From Bacillota bacterium (lineage in GTDB: Bacteria; Bacillota; Clostridia; Acetivibrionales; JAEXSP01), in the NCBI GenBank assembly GCA_023453795.1, contig JAEXSP010000044.1:1-64000 (forward strand): DNA of 64,000 nt, in the 5' to 3' direction. The position numbers and the translations under genes were made by a program. Below the pieces are notes generated by a model that was not told where the DNA came from, ran no database searches, and saw only the letters and a list, made by a program, of their open reading frames with translations. This document shows positions 1 to 8,639 of the stretch, in pieces. Each line of letters begins with the position of its first letter. Positions within the stretch are counted from its first letter, which is position 1.

Positions 1-43
1 GACTCCAATGGAATATAGGCAATATCTTATTAATCAGATAGCA

Positions 44-81
44 TAAAAATGACGTCAACCAATTAAATGATTGACGTCATT
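44..81 (-). terminator. Terminator after tnsABC
   Basis: An 11-base perfect dyad (AATGACGTCAA and TTGACGTCATT) with a 12-base loop is followed on the minus strand by a run of five T. It lies about 135 bases past the tnsC stop, so it probably ends the tnsABC transcript. The dyad could also be a protein site, since it is unusually symmetrical. Confidence 0.6.
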
Positions 82-99
82 AAGGAATTTTTATTTTTC

Positions 100-205
100 C
101 ACTGTCTACTTGACAGGGGGCGGTTCACAGAAGGTGCTTAATATAAACAAATCAATACATCTATTATTGTTGTAATAAAATCTGTACAGAAACTGACAGA
201 TAAAT
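100..205. repeat. Short CTGTC/GACAG repeats downstream of tnsC
   Basis: The stretch between the terminator and tnsC has CTGTC-N5-GACAG at about 101-115, then CTGTACAG and CTGACAG near 181-198. Tn7-like ends often carry repeated transposase-binding sites of this sort beginning TGT, but no matching inverted copy was found near 4 kb. Calling it an element end is a guess. Confidence 0.25.
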
Positions 206-216
206 CAATTTAACTT

Positions 217-1164
217 TCACGCTATTTCTTCTGGTTTCTTTGAACCTTGATCCTGGGACAATAATACTTTATTTAGTTCACTTTGATCTAAATCTCCTAT
301 GATATTATCATAAGCTTGCATGAGAATATCTACCGTCAAATTTACATCCCTCAAATTTGATATATCTTCATCAAATAATCCTAATAAACTGTAGGCTTCT
401 TGAATAATAGGTGTTAGAAGCCCCACAAGTCCTCTACTTAATTCATGAAGTAGTTCAGGAAGCCCTTGATAAGGATCACCAAGATATAGGGAATTAGGAG
501 GAACAATTTGCTGCTCAATTTCATTTAAGAAATTGCAGAATTCCTGATTACATTTTTCAAATCTGTTAAGGAAAATAGGGATATATCTACGAAAATACTG
601 ATTGTTTAAAGTTCTTAATTTACCCGCTGCAGGTGTTCCTACACAAACAAGGGAAATTTTTGTTACATTGCCAAGATATTTGATAGCATCCATTGCTTCT
701 TCCTGTTTAACATGTCTAGATGTTAATATATGATTCATTTCATCCATTATCAGCATTTCTACTCCTTGATCTTTAATAAGTTTGAATGCTTGTTTTTTCA
801 AATCGCCAGTAGTTTGTTTACCTGGTAATCGCGGGGCTCCAAGAGCATCAATAATTGTTTGATAAAATTCCTGAAGTGTAAAAGGATTTGGTAATTCCAT
901 ATAAACTACAGGCATTATATCATATTCATTCCCTTCAGAGTCTATACTGGTATAGCCCGGATGCATCTCCGCATATCCTCTTGTTAATAAAGTTTTACCA
1001 GTCCCAGAACCCCCGATTATAAATACGTTTCTTGGAGAATTCTTGCCATTACCCAGTTTTCTATGAATACGTATGGAATCAAATGTCTTATATATCCTTT
1101 GAATTCTGGGATGCACAATATACAATTGTGATACTCTTTCTGCAAAATGCTTAAATTTATCCAT
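217..1164 (-). CDS. tnsC: TnsC/TniB-type AAA+ transposition regulator
   Basis: This 315-residue AAA+ ATPase should connect target recognition to the TnsAB transposase, as TnsC does in Tn7. Walker A (GGSGTGKT) is at residues 51-58 and Walker B (LIMDE) ends at residues 141-142. Its start overlaps the tnsB stop by 8 bases, so tnsA, tnsB and tnsC form one tightly coupled operon. The length is between Tn7 TnsC and the smaller TniB proteins. A TniQ/TnsD gene would be expected next, beyond the left edge of the window. Family assignment is secure; activity is inferred. Confidence 0.9.
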   Translation of the reverse strand: MDKFKHFAERVSQLYIVHPRIQRIYKTFDSIRIHRKLGNGKNSPRNVFIIGGSGTGKTLLTRGYAEMHPGYTSIDSEGNEYDIMPVVYMELPNPFTLQEFYQTIIDALGAPRLPGKQTTGDLKKQAFKLIKDQGVEMLIMDEMNHILTSRHVKQEEAMDAIKYLGNVTKISLVCVGTPAAGKLRTLNNQYFRRYIPIFLNRFEKCNQEFCNFLNEIEQQIVPPNSLYLGDPYQGLPELLHELSRGLVGLLTPIIQEAYSLLGLFDEDISNLRDVNLTVDILMQAYDNIIGDLDQSELNKVLLSQDQGSKKPEEIA

Positions 1165-3244
1165 TTATCGCCATACTCCTTTCCTGTTCCTTTGCTTTAG
1201 CAAAGGCAAGTTTGTCCTTCAGCGAAGCCTGTGTAGTCGATTTATTGCTTAAATTCGGAGTTAAAACAACAGGCTCTATATTGCTTCTCTTAGCCATCTT
1301 CCTTATTGTCTTATTCTTCTGATATTTTTTTAAGATTCTATCATAAAGTTCCGCCTCATACTTTCTTATCTCGTCTTCATTGATAATTGCTCCAAGTTTT
1401 TCTTTTGATTCTTCACGTCTAAGTTCTCTTATTTTCTTATATGTATATCTATTCATATTCCTAATACAACCTGCTGGTGGAAATATTGAAGGTACTTGGA
1501 CATACTCACTGGAATTCGGCAATAGAAGATATATCTTCGAGATATCATCAACATCATATTTTATTTTGTACTTTACCTCTCTCTTTGCAATTAAATGTGA
1601 CAATTCACTGGACTTATAAAACACATTATCCAATCTAATACCATCACGAGTATATGGCTTCATTTCTATTGGAAGCAGTTCAATTTTAAATTCCGGTATA
1701 TCTTCATCAAAAATAAAGTCTGGATACCCATATTTTTTAATACCATCTATATAACGTACAATAGGTGTATCTGCTTCTAATGGTAGCCCTCTATGAGGTC
1801 TAGTAGGGTATACATCAGTAAAGTAGCACGTTAATATTTCAGTTAAATCACTTATTGTCAGAATGGCTTCGTTCTCGGGATCATAGTCACCTAAGCTATA
1901 AAAGTGGCTCTTTCTGGTGCCCATTAAATTATGTATAAGTTCTGAATTGAGCTTTCCAAATAAACGCTCTATAGTAGCACCATACCTTGGAGTCTTTACA
2001 GGTCTATACATAACATTCGAACCAAGTGTTTCATTTATCATTCGTTTGACATTTGTACTTTTAAAATCAGGACCGTTATCAAGATAAATAATAGTCGGTT
2101 TGCCAAAAACTTCCCATTCTAAGTGCGTGTTATACCTTTCCTTAGCATTCTTAAACAATACTCCCTGTTCAAGAGCTTTCCTGACACGATTTGTTGACGG
2201 TTCCTCTAAAGAAATGTATAAACACCATATCATCCTAGAAAATACATCAATACCAACTGTTATCCATGGGCGGCCAATATTAAAACCTGTACTTTCATCT
2301 ATAACGTCCATGTCCAGTTCTGTATGGTCAATTTCAACTATATGTAGCGGGTATAGGGCTTCTTCATCAGTAAATCCGCGATTAATATCCTCATATTTCT
2401 CAGCCGCTTTTTTTCCATCCCTTAGTTTCGTTCTTACCCTTTCATCAATTCTTTTAAGTAGTTTGAGGACAGTTATTTTCCCAAGTGGATTTAAACCCTC
2501 TTTTGTGCATAAAACTTTTATTAGCCGGTAAGCTTCGGAGTCACTTATTTTTTTAGTGTTTAGATATTCATTTTCAATAACACTTTTTATTATAGGAATA
2601 TATTTTTCATCAATTCTTAGGCATATTTCATCCAAAACATATTCCGGATCTTTTGGGTGACATATTTGAAGAATTTTATTATCTCCTCGCTTCTGATAGC
2701 CTATCCCAGATTTAGGTATTAAGCCTTCCAAACCTTCCCCGGCCACTTCATTTTCTGATTTTAAATAGTTTGCCAAATATCTGTTGATTGTTCTTTTCCC
2801 TACGAAGTGTTTTTCAGCAATTCTTTCTACCAACAGTTTCTGATTAATGCTTTCAAACGTTTCACCATCTAAAATGTATTCTTTATAAAACTGTTTAAAT
2901 TCACAAATCGATCTAAAGTCATTAGATTTTCCTTTTCTAAAAACAATTATAGGACGAATAAGCTCAAACCTCTTAGAGGTTTTACTTTTTTTATGTTCTG
3001 TAAGCGCGTCCATGTTGGATTGATATTTTACTTTACCTTTACTTTCATCCACAATGAATGTAGTTGCAGGTTTAATAGATGGGTTAGATACTAATTCTGT
3101 ATAAGTTATTCTTATTATCTTGCCATCACCTTCATCCCTTTTCAATTCTACATATGGAGGCTCTATACTCCAAACCTTAAATCTTTTGCCATAATACATC
3201 ACATCACAGTTAATTTTTAAACCTTTAAACTTCAAATTATACAA
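1157..3244 (-). CDS. tnsB: TnsB-type DDE transposase (Mu/rve integrase core)
   Basis: This 695-residue transposase should bind the element ends and do 3' end cleavage and strand transfer. The N-terminal part has a helix-turn-helix region (about 130-165). The rve core follows, with likely catalytic residues D306 (VEIDHTELD), D389 (YLDNGPDF) and E426 (GATIERLFG), all present. The basic C-terminal tail (about 610-695) is where Tn7 TnsB contacts TnsC. It overlaps tnsA and tnsC by 8 bases at each end. Nothing suggests decay. Confidence 0.93.
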   Translation of the reverse strand: MYNLKFKGLKINCDVMYYGKRFKVWSIEPPYVELKRDEGDGKIIRITYTELVSNPSIKPATTFIVDESKGKVKYQSNMDALTEHKKSKTSKRFELIRPIIVFRKGKSNDFRSICEFKQFYKEYILDGETFESINQKLLVERIAEKHFVGKRTINRYLANYLKSENEVAGEGLEGLIPKSGIGYQKRGDNKILQICHPKDPEYVLDEICLRIDEKYIPIIKSVIENEYLNTKKISDSEAYRLIKVLCTKEGLNPLGKITVLKLLKRIDERVRTKLRDGKKAAEKYEDINRGFTDEEALYPLHIVEIDHTELDMDVIDESTGFNIGRPWITVGIDVFSRMIWCLYISLEEPSTNRVRKALEQGVLFKNAKERYNTHLEWEVFGKPTIIYLDNGPDFKSTNVKRMINETLGSNVMYRPVKTPRYGATIERLFGKLNSELIHNLMGTRKSHFYSLGDYDPENEAILTISDLTEILTCYFTDVYPTRPHRGLPLEADTPIVRYIDGIKKYGYPDFIFDEDIPEFKIELLPIEMKPYTRDGIRLDNVFYKSSELSHLIAKREVKYKIKYDVDDISKIYLLLPNSSEYVQVPSIFPPAGCIRNMNRYTYKKIRELRREESKEKLGAIINEDEIRKYEAELYDRILKKYQKNKTIRKMAKRSNIEPVVLTPNLSNKSTTQASLKDKLAFAKAKEQERSMAING

Positions 3245-3983
3245 CCCCTTCCTTAATAAAATAGGTGTTTAAGTAATCTATTTCGTCTGCAATGGACACA
3301 ATACTATTCTCATCGATAGGTAGATATATATCTGCTTTAAAAACCCCGATTGCAATCAAATGGTAGATAGCTGGTAATACCATTAATGGATTAACCTGCG
3401 ATGAGAAGCTCTTTGCGAGCTCAATTATCCTTATGTTATTCATATAATTGATTTTATATATAATCTCAGGAACTAATGTTTTGTAGTAAGATCTTTTTCT
3501 TGTAAAACCTGATAATAGCTTTAAATTTGTTAATACAACCTTTGGCATCTGCTTTGGATATATTACACTATAAGACCAACCATTTTCTTCAGAATAGCTA
3601 CTACATTTTCTGTTGATAATATATGCATTTTGCGGGACTTCATCGGGAGAGTCTTTTATTTGAAATAGCATAGGCTTGCTTTCATTTCTAAATACAAGAA
3701 CATCAGGAACATGTATCCAGTTATTAATTCTCCCAGCATCATCGACTTGCTTAATGCTTATTTTTACAGGTTGTACATAATATCGAATTGTTTGTCTATC
3801 TAATTCAAGCAAAAAGTAAAACAATAATTCTCCTAATGACTCATATTCTATAATCCCATTAATCTTATAGCTGTAAAATGAACCAATAATATGTGGCATT
3901 CTCCAACTAATTTTATTTTGCACATTTCTTTTTTGAGAATATTTAATATCCTCTTGATCCCAACTTTTATTATCCCAGTTCAT
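3237..3983 (-). CDS. tnsA: TnsA-type transposon endonuclease
   Basis: This 248-residue protein matches the TnsA PD-(D/E)xK nuclease that cuts the 5' ends so that the element moves by cut-and-paste. The visible catalytic set is E48/E52 (YESLGE), D94 (HVPDVLV) and Q108-x-K110 (LFQIK). The C-terminal half fits the winged-helix domain of TnsA. A good AGGAGG lies just upstream of the ATG. It is first in the operon. Its presence argues against a purely replicative Tn5053-like element, which lacks TnsA. Confidence 0.9.
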   Translation of the reverse strand: MNWDNKSWDQEDIKYSQKRNVQNKISWRMPHIIGSFYSYKINGIIEYESLGELLFYFLLELDRQTIRYYVQPVKISIKQVDDAGRINNWIHVPDVLVFRNESKPMLFQIKDSPDEVPQNAYIINRKCSSYSEENGWSYSVIYPKQMPKVVLTNLKLLSGFTRKRSYYKTLVPEIIYKINYMNNIRIIELAKSFSSQVNPLMVLPAIYHLIAIGVFKADIYLPIDENSIVSIADEIDYLNTYFIKEGVV

Positions 3984-4036
3984 AAAAACCTCCTGCTTCT
4001 ATTTATTTTGCGGATGCAATGTGAAAAGTTCCGAAA

Positions 4037-4195
4037 AAAGCAAAAAACTCCATAATAAATTAATACAATATGTATTAACTAAATTTTGGAGTTTATACAA
4101 GGGGCTTAATCCAACGATTTAAGCCGTATCTTAGTTTTCATGCAATCCATTGATCGCTACACAGTTCTCCCTGGGGAACCGAGGTCCCTGACCAT
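4037..4195 (-). ncRNA. Structured RNA candidate ahead of tnsA
   Basis: Read on the minus strand, this segment has hairpins GGTC-N3-GACC (4183-4193), GTTCCCC-type stem (4164-4179), GCTTAA-N9-TTAAGC (4104-4124), and then a long hairpin AACTCCA...TGGAGTT with an inner AATACA/TGTATT stem (4046-4093). The last is followed by TTTTTTGC and more T, like an intrinsic terminator. It ends about 55 bases before the tnsA start codon. I do not recognise the family. It could be a regulatory leader, a small RNA, or transposon-end structure. Confidence 0.4.
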
Positions 4196-4377
4196 ATCTA
4201 TATTATCGCCAAGAATTTCAATTTCCATAACACTTTTTGCAAAAACATATTATATTTTTTTAAGATTCCTAATAAAAACAAAAAGGCATAAATAAAATTT
4301 AAAAGCCACACGCAAATTTAAACAAATTCCGTATAGCTATTGATTTTACTAGATTTCAAATTTTCATTAAAATTAAC

Positions 4378-4421
4378 TTATTGCCAAATTCAATGCCAAT
4401 ATTAATTATAATCATTGCCAA
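4378..4421 (-). repeat. TTGGCAA repeats at the presumed tnsA-side transposon end
   Basis: Three copies of TTGGCA(A/T) in the same minus-strand orientation sit at 4381-4387, 4393-4399 and 4415-4421, directly after the stop codon of the neighbouring gene. Reading inward from 4422 the strand begins TGTTGGCAATG, and Tn7-family ends usually begin TGT. This is therefore a candidate right end with transposase-binding repeats. No target duplication could be checked because the other end is not identified. Confidence 0.35.
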
Positions 4422-4434
4422 CATTAATTATTAC

Positions 4435-5280
4435 TCACAGATTTTCCTGCTCTACAGCCTTCTTCTTCTCTACCACTATACTCTTTATCGTCACATTCAT
4501 TGATTTGATATTCAGCGCAGTCAGTTTTTCGACGTCCTCGCTTATTCTGCGCCGCACCTCGGCTATAAGAGGCCTGATGACATATCCGTAAACGAGCACA
4601 AGATCAATGTCTATGTGAATCCCGTCCGGATGGTTTTCCGCCCTGAACCTGGAAATCCTGCTTACACCCTCAATGCTTGAAGTAGCATAGTCTATTATCT
4701 GGTATATAGTATAGTCTGAAATGGTATAATTCCCAAGGTAGCTGAACGTAGGCCTTACAACTGATTTCTCTCCGATCAGCTGATAGGTTCCCTTTCCTTT
4801 TCTTTTAAAAATCTGAAGAGGATCAAGAAAATAACCCGAGAAATCCTTCTTGATTTCGAAGGTAGGAACCGGTATAACATGCTTTCCCTGTTCTCTCCTG
4901 GTTGAAAGGGCCTGCTTTATTTCAAATTCGCTCGCTACTTCATGAATGTAAACCTTTTCATCAATACCATGAAGCTCCAGCCTTTTTGCTATTGTTTCCA
5001 CCATTCCCTCAGAGGTCCCGAGTATCAGGATGGCTCCGGCATTATATGATTGGATAGTCTTTTTAACATCCTCTGCATGGCTGTTTTCAGTGAATAAAGC
5101 CCTTTTGATTGAACCTATCCTTGTCTTTTCCTTTTTAGCTGAAGAACCGGCTACAATGCGGTTTCCCCTTATCAGCAGTCCGTCATCTATAATAAATTCG
5201 GCTCCATGTTCTCTTGCAACCCATGAGGCTCTGTGACTTTTTCCAGTACCGCTTGGTCCGATAAACCCGATAACTTTCAA
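4435..5280 (-). CDS. P-loop ATPase fused to an Asp23/Gls24-like domain
   Basis: The N-terminal half is a P-loop domain with Walker A GPSGTGKS at the very start. The C-terminal 110 residues match the Asp23/Gls24 envelope-stress fold (YTISDYTIYQIIDYAT..IEGV and a final VNV-like strand). I chose TTG at 5280 because GGAGG lies 7 bases upstream and the protein then begins LKVIGFIGPSG; the longer ATG start at 5343 has no such site. The product is about 281 residues. Function is unknown; a nucleotide-gated role at the envelope is only a guess. The Tn7-like element ends right after its stop codon. Confidence 0.8.
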   Translation of the reverse strand: MKVIGFIGPSGTGKSHRASWVAREHGAEFIIDDGLLIRGNRIVAGSSAKKEKTRIGSIKRALFTENSHAEDVKKTIQSYNAGAILILGTSEGMVETIAKRLELHGIDEKVYIHEVASEFEIKQALSTRREQGKHVIPVPTFEIKKDFSGYFLDPLQIFKRKGKGTYQLIGEKSVVRPTFSYLGNYTISDYTIYQIIDYATSSIEGVSRISRFRAENHPDGIHIDIDLVLVYGYVIRPLIAEVRRRISEDVEKLTALNIKSMNVTIKSIVVEKKKAVEQENL

Positions 5281-5468
5281 AGCAATTCCTCCGTATGTGT
5301 GCTTAAGCACTGTAATAGGTAATATAAATGCTCCATTTATCATTTTAACATAAAAACGGACTTTAATTCAAATTGATGTTAAAGTTTAGGGAAACTGATT
5401 TCAGGACAGAATAGAATAGTTTGGTATAAGGCTTGTACCAATACACTTTGGTGAAATTTAAAAGGGAA

Positions 5469-5492
5469 AAAGAGAGCCTAGACTCTCTTTTC
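5469..5492. terminator. Bidirectional-looking hairpin AAAGAGAG/CTCTCTTT
   Basis: An 8-base perfect stem with a 6-base loop has A-rich sequence on one side and T-rich on the other, so it could terminate from either direction. It lies between the P-loop/Asp23 gene and ytxC. Confidence 0.5.
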
Positions 5493-5845
5493 TTTCCCCG
5501 GACAACTCTTCTTTAGTTTTTTAAGTTCTTTGTCTTTTGTAATTAATATATTTTATCTTTTGTAAAAAGGTTAAATCTTTTTTATATAATAAAATTTATC
5601 AAATAATATACATTTTTTAGGGATTTTGGCATTTCTAACCTTTGACTACGCCATATCATGTATCAAAAACCACTTCGAAATACACGATATTGTTATTACA
5701 CGATATATTGTATCATTCTAGTAAAAGTTGTCAATATATATACTAAATTTTTTTTGTAGGAAATTAGTACTATATGTTGGGCAACTTGTTTGCAGTAAGT
5801 TTCTGGTTAAGCCAGACTTACTGAGGGAACGCAGAGGATAAAGAA
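5493..5845. other. AT-rich intergenic stretch with one strong hairpin
   Basis: No convincing gene is seen. Two copies of ACACGATAT occur near 5690-5707. A hairpin at 5793-5823 pairs CAGTAAG with CTTACTG and CTGG with CCAG; it has no T run, so it is not a standard terminator. A 63-codon frame over 5718-5909 overlaps ytxC and looks accidental. Confidence 0.4.
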
Positions 5846-5865
5846 AATCCCCCGTACGGAGGATT
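5841..5865 (-). terminator. ytxC terminator
   Basis: AATCCTCCGTACGGGGGATT followed by TTCTTTA on the minus strand. The hairpin starts at the ytxC stop codon. Confidence 0.75.
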
Positions 5866-6766
5866 AATTTTTTACCATATTCATGCTGCAAACATCGCAG
5901 CCTGTGCAAATCACAACATTACCACTAAACACATTCTTTATCGTCTCCAATAATTCCTTATTTTTAAATTGGCCTGTACTATGAATCATTATTTTACGGG
6001 GGGCCAAGGTTATAAGAGAACTTACCAGGAGATCATCATAATTGATTTCGCCCTCGGAAATCTCGTCAACAAATTCCTGAATACATTCATTTGTAATCTC
6101 TTTTTTATCTTCGTCCAACAAGGTATATTTATTATCATACCCCACTATTACATGAACCGTATTGAATTTGGGTTCCTGAATATCTACAAAATATCTCAAC
6201 AGCCTGATAAACTCCTTATATTCCCTTTCCATGAGGAAATCATCTACTGCCTTGTCAACTACCTCCTCCAGATCCTTGATGTAATCCTTGAGTCTGAAAT
6301 TAACAAAGCCGTCCAAAATCAAACTATTTGAGCCCTGAAAATAGTCTACAAGCTTCCTTACAATTACATTACGCCGTCTAACCTGAAATATACTGTTGAG
6401 GATATTTTTATCTTCATTTTTGATAATTCTGAGCGTTATATTGAATATTTCTTTCTTTTCATTTGAGTTGAAATAACAGTAATTTCCGTTGATTATTCTT
6501 CCAATCAGCCTTTCTTCATATTGTCTGATAATAAAATCAGCTAAAGCATTTGATACATGAGTTATAAGCGTATTGTAAAGCTTGGCTGATCTATCATTAA
6601 AAAATTTGTCGTCATTTATTGAGCAAACAATGGAAGTCGAACCATCGGAATTAACTTCGTCAACTGAACAATTTACCTTTTTTCCTCTGACTTGCTGAAG
6701 TTCCTGAGATATATGCCTTACAACGTCTTCCGCAAACTCGTTAACTCCAATACTGAGGTACTGCAT
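5864..6766 (-). CDS. ytxC: Sporulation protein YtxC family
   Basis: The protein matches the YtxC family, conserved in endospore formers and of unknown molecular role. From the chosen ATG it is 300 residues, soluble and rich in charged helices, with no signal peptide. The frame can extend to TTG at 6874, but that adds a divergent 36-residue tail with a ribosome site almost touching the codon; ATG at 6766 is preceded by AGGG at a fair distance. A cysteine cluster (CTGCDVC) lies near the C-terminus. A hairpin terminator overlaps the stop. Confidence 0.7.
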   Translation of the reverse strand: MQYLSIGVNEFAEDVVRHISQELQQVRGKKVNCSVDEVNSDGSTSIVCSINDDKFFNDRSAKLYNTLITHVSNALADFIIRQYEERLIGRIINGNYCYFNSNEKKEIFNITLRIIKNEDKNILNSIFQVRRRNVIVRKLVDYFQGSNSLILDGFVNFRLKDYIKDLEEVVDKAVDDFLMEREYKEFIRLLRYFVDIQEPKFNTVHVIVGYDNKYTLLDEDKKEITNECIQEFVDEISEGEINYDDLLVSSLITLAPRKIMIHSTGQFKNKELLETIKNVFSGNVVICTGCDVCSMNMVKN

Positions 6767-7001
6767 CAACTTCACATCCCTTCGAGTGTAGTATATGTCT
6801 CCGTAAATTGTAGTATGCAGTAAAAAACAAATGCAATTTATGGCACTTATTGTCTTTTTTAATGATTTCTTCAATCACCTTTAAAAGATCACTCTTTACA
6901 ATTATTTCTGCTACATTATATGAAATAAAACATAGTAAGTTACTAATAGAAGTGCCACTCTTGAATTTAAATTAAACCGAAAAGTTTTAACAAGACCGGA
7001 A

Positions 7002-7757
7002 TCATATTGTTAAGAGAGGAAGAATAGTTCCAATATCCATAACATTTTCATCTGATAGAGAAACAACAGTTTTCCCTTTTTTATCCAAAAAATCAATTAT
7101 TGCTTTGCCGCATTTAAGTTTATTTATATCCCCTGCTATTGCCCATTGGTCATTTGATAAAAGACCAGTACTGCCTCCGATGAATCCCGAACTAAGTCCG
7201 GGAAGCATAATCCGCTCATCAGGCGCAATCAATAGCACCTCAATTCCTGCTTTCTCAGCGGCTTTCGCTATTCCTTTATCTGCAGTTATTATGCTGCCTT
7301 CATCAACTATGGAGACAGAACATTTTGAATACCCTTGATTTACGTGGATGAATTCAACACCTGCGTTTTCAAGCTTATCTCTCAAAACGCAATCTGTATA
7401 CTTAAGATTATGAAATGCCCGGCTGCCTACCCTTGCCACATTATAAGCTATATCACCGGGGTATTCGGATGTCAGGGATGTTTTTCCCCAGCAAATTTCA
7501 AACCCTTCCTTGGACAGAGTTTCGACCAGCCTTTGATCAATATCGGGTGTACACACAATAAGCTTATTGTGAATATGATGAAGCATGATGTCAGGGTGGA
7601 ATGATACCGATGCATGAACGCTTCTAACAGGAAAGGTCTTAATCAGTTTTATTCCCGACAGCAAGAGCGACTTTTCAATACTTTCGCTGATTCTTCCATC
7701 TACAACAGCCAATTTGATTGGTTTTTGAGGAATATTGGGAGTAGTAACATAATTCAT
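7002..7757 (-). CDS. DUF6873-type protein, GME (amidinotransferase-like) fold
   Basis: This 251-residue soluble protein resembles clostridial proteins annotated as DUF6873 with the five-bladed guanidino-group-modifying fold. Visible marks are repeated beta segments, a central H-x-N (FIHVNQGYSKCSVSIV) and a terminal GGSTGLL motif. I do not see the full Cys/His/Glu set needed to claim an amidinotransferase, so no reaction is proposed. GGAGA precedes the ATG. It stands alone, with structured sequence upstream. Confidence 0.65.
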   Translation of the reverse strand: MNYVTTPNIPQKPIKLAVVDGRISESIEKSLLLSGIKLIKTFPVRSVHASVSFHPDIMLHHIHNKLIVCTPDIDQRLVETLSKEGFEICWGKTSLTSEYPGDIAYNVARVGSRAFHNLKYTDCVLRDKLENAGVEFIHVNQGYSKCSVSIVDEGSIITADKGIAKAAEKAGIEVLLIAPDERIMLPGLSSGFIGGSTGLLSNDQWAIAGDINKLKCGKAIIDFLDKKGKTVVSLSDENVMDIGTILPLLTI

Positions 7758-7945
7758 TTTATTATTCTCCGCATTAACAATAATGTTATCACATACATCT
7801 TCTTTTATTCATATTATACAAGAGAAAACATGCATAAGGTTACAAAAATTATTTTCAGTTGGGAATAAAGGCTGCCTGTTCCTTCTATTATCTCTGAAAC
7901 AATACATAATTAATAATCTTTCACATAAATATATATACTAGGACT

Positions 7946-8019
7946 AACTGTCGGTTGCCGCGGCAACCGGCGGTTATTTAAATAAGCCGTGCCTTAGAAA
8001 TAAGGCATGGCTATTTTAT
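7946..8019 (+). ncRNA. Double-hairpin leader ending in a terminator-like stem
   Basis: Two strong stems follow each other. The first (7946-7975) is a 13-base stem around CGGTTGCC/GGCAACCG with G-U pairs in its lower part. The second (7984-8012) is AGCCGTGCCTTA paired with TAAGGCATGGCT and followed by ATTTTATT. It lies 110 bases before the small Cys-rich gene at 8132 on the same strand, so it may be an attenuator or a small RNA. No known riboswitch motif was recognised. Confidence 0.45.
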
Positions 8020-8131
8020 TGGAGAAGCTTGCCGCAACATATGTTTAAAACCTAAATAATATAATGCTGTAGAAAAGTTGAATAAATAATTTTTAATATT
8101 TGCGAGAAGAATATTATCAGGAGGCGATTTT

Positions 8132-8290
8132 ATGACAACTATCAACTGTTCACTCTCATGCATATATCAAAGTGATGGCAAATGTACTCTTGATGATGTC
8201 AAGGCTAGCTCTGTATCGGCAGCCTCTGAATGTGCTTTCTTTAATCCGCTTAAAATGCAGAATACGGATAATAAAATCACAGGTGTTTAG
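8132..8290 (+). CDS. Small Cys-rich protein, DUF1540-like
   Basis: A 52-residue protein is preceded by AGGAGG with good spacing. It has C-x3-C-x7-C-x15-C spacing (NCSLSCIYQSDGKC ... SECAFF), like the DUF1540 metal-binding peptides common in clostridia and sometimes mislabelled as dehydratases. It is likely to bind a metal; its role is unknown. It ends inside a strong terminator hairpin and has an unusual double-hairpin leader upstream. Confidence 0.8.
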   Translation: MTTINCSLSCIYQSDGKCTLDDVKASSVSAASECAFFNPLKMQNTDNKITGV

Positions 8291-8303
8291 CCCTGTGATT
8301 TTT
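8273..8303. terminator. Shared convergent terminator
   Basis: AAAATCACAGG pairs with CCTGTGATTTT. Poly-T follows on both strands, so it can serve both the Cys-rich gene and the convergent gene that stops at 8313. Confidence 0.85.
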
Positions 8304-8312
8304 GGCATATTA

Positions 8313-8537
8313 TTATTCTATTGAGCCGATAATCTCCGCAAATTCCTTATAGCTTTCGTACGGAATGGTCACACCCTTTTGGCTCGGCCTGAACTCGCCG
8401 CTATTACTGTCATACCAGAATACTCTTATGTCAATATATTTTTTTCCTTTTTTCTCAACCTTTTTTATCTGAACTTCCTCTCGACTATTCTTCTCAAGCT
8501 TTCCTACAAGCTCTTCACTATCCCAGAAATCTGCCAT
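8313..8537 (-). CDS. PC4/YdbC-type ssDNA-binding protein
   Basis: This 74-residue protein contains a PC4-like domain. The core YIDIRVFWYDSNSGEFRPSQ followed by KGVTIPYESY matches the beta-strand pattern (YIDIR..Y....kPtkKGI) of bacterial PC4/YdbC proteins, which bind single-stranded nucleic acid as dimers. Charged lysine runs precede the core. It is a single gene with a ribosome site upstream and a shared terminator downstream. Its role here is unknown; transcription or DNA repair is typical for the family. Confidence 0.75.
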   Translation of the reverse strand: MADFWDSEELVGKLEKNSREEVQIKKVEKKGKKYIDIRVFWYDSNSGEFRPSQKGVTIPYESYKEFAEIIGSIE

Positions 8538-8639
8538 TCAGAAACCTCCGTTTTATTCATTAAATGAAGACTGTTTTTGGTACTATAAAATATTATACTT
8601 TTAAGTCGGGAAAGTATTCTAACCGTAGTTTCATCAGTT

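Noticed and set aside
183..205. TGTACAGAAACTGACAG resembling type V-K CAST ends
   Set aside because: No Cas12k, CRISPR array or matching inverted end is present, and the element has tnsA. The likeness is limited to a short stretch.
1380..2531. Plus-strand frames opposite tnsB
   Set aside because: They are shadows of the well-supported tnsB frame, with no ribosome sites.
4140..4195. tRNA, T-box or known riboswitch near tnsA
   Set aside because: No cloverleaf, no T-box sequence and no conserved riboswitch core could be matched; kept only as an unassigned structure.
5718..5909. 63-codon minus-strand frame
   Set aside because: It overlaps the ytxC end and its terminator, has no ribosome site, and its composition looks random.
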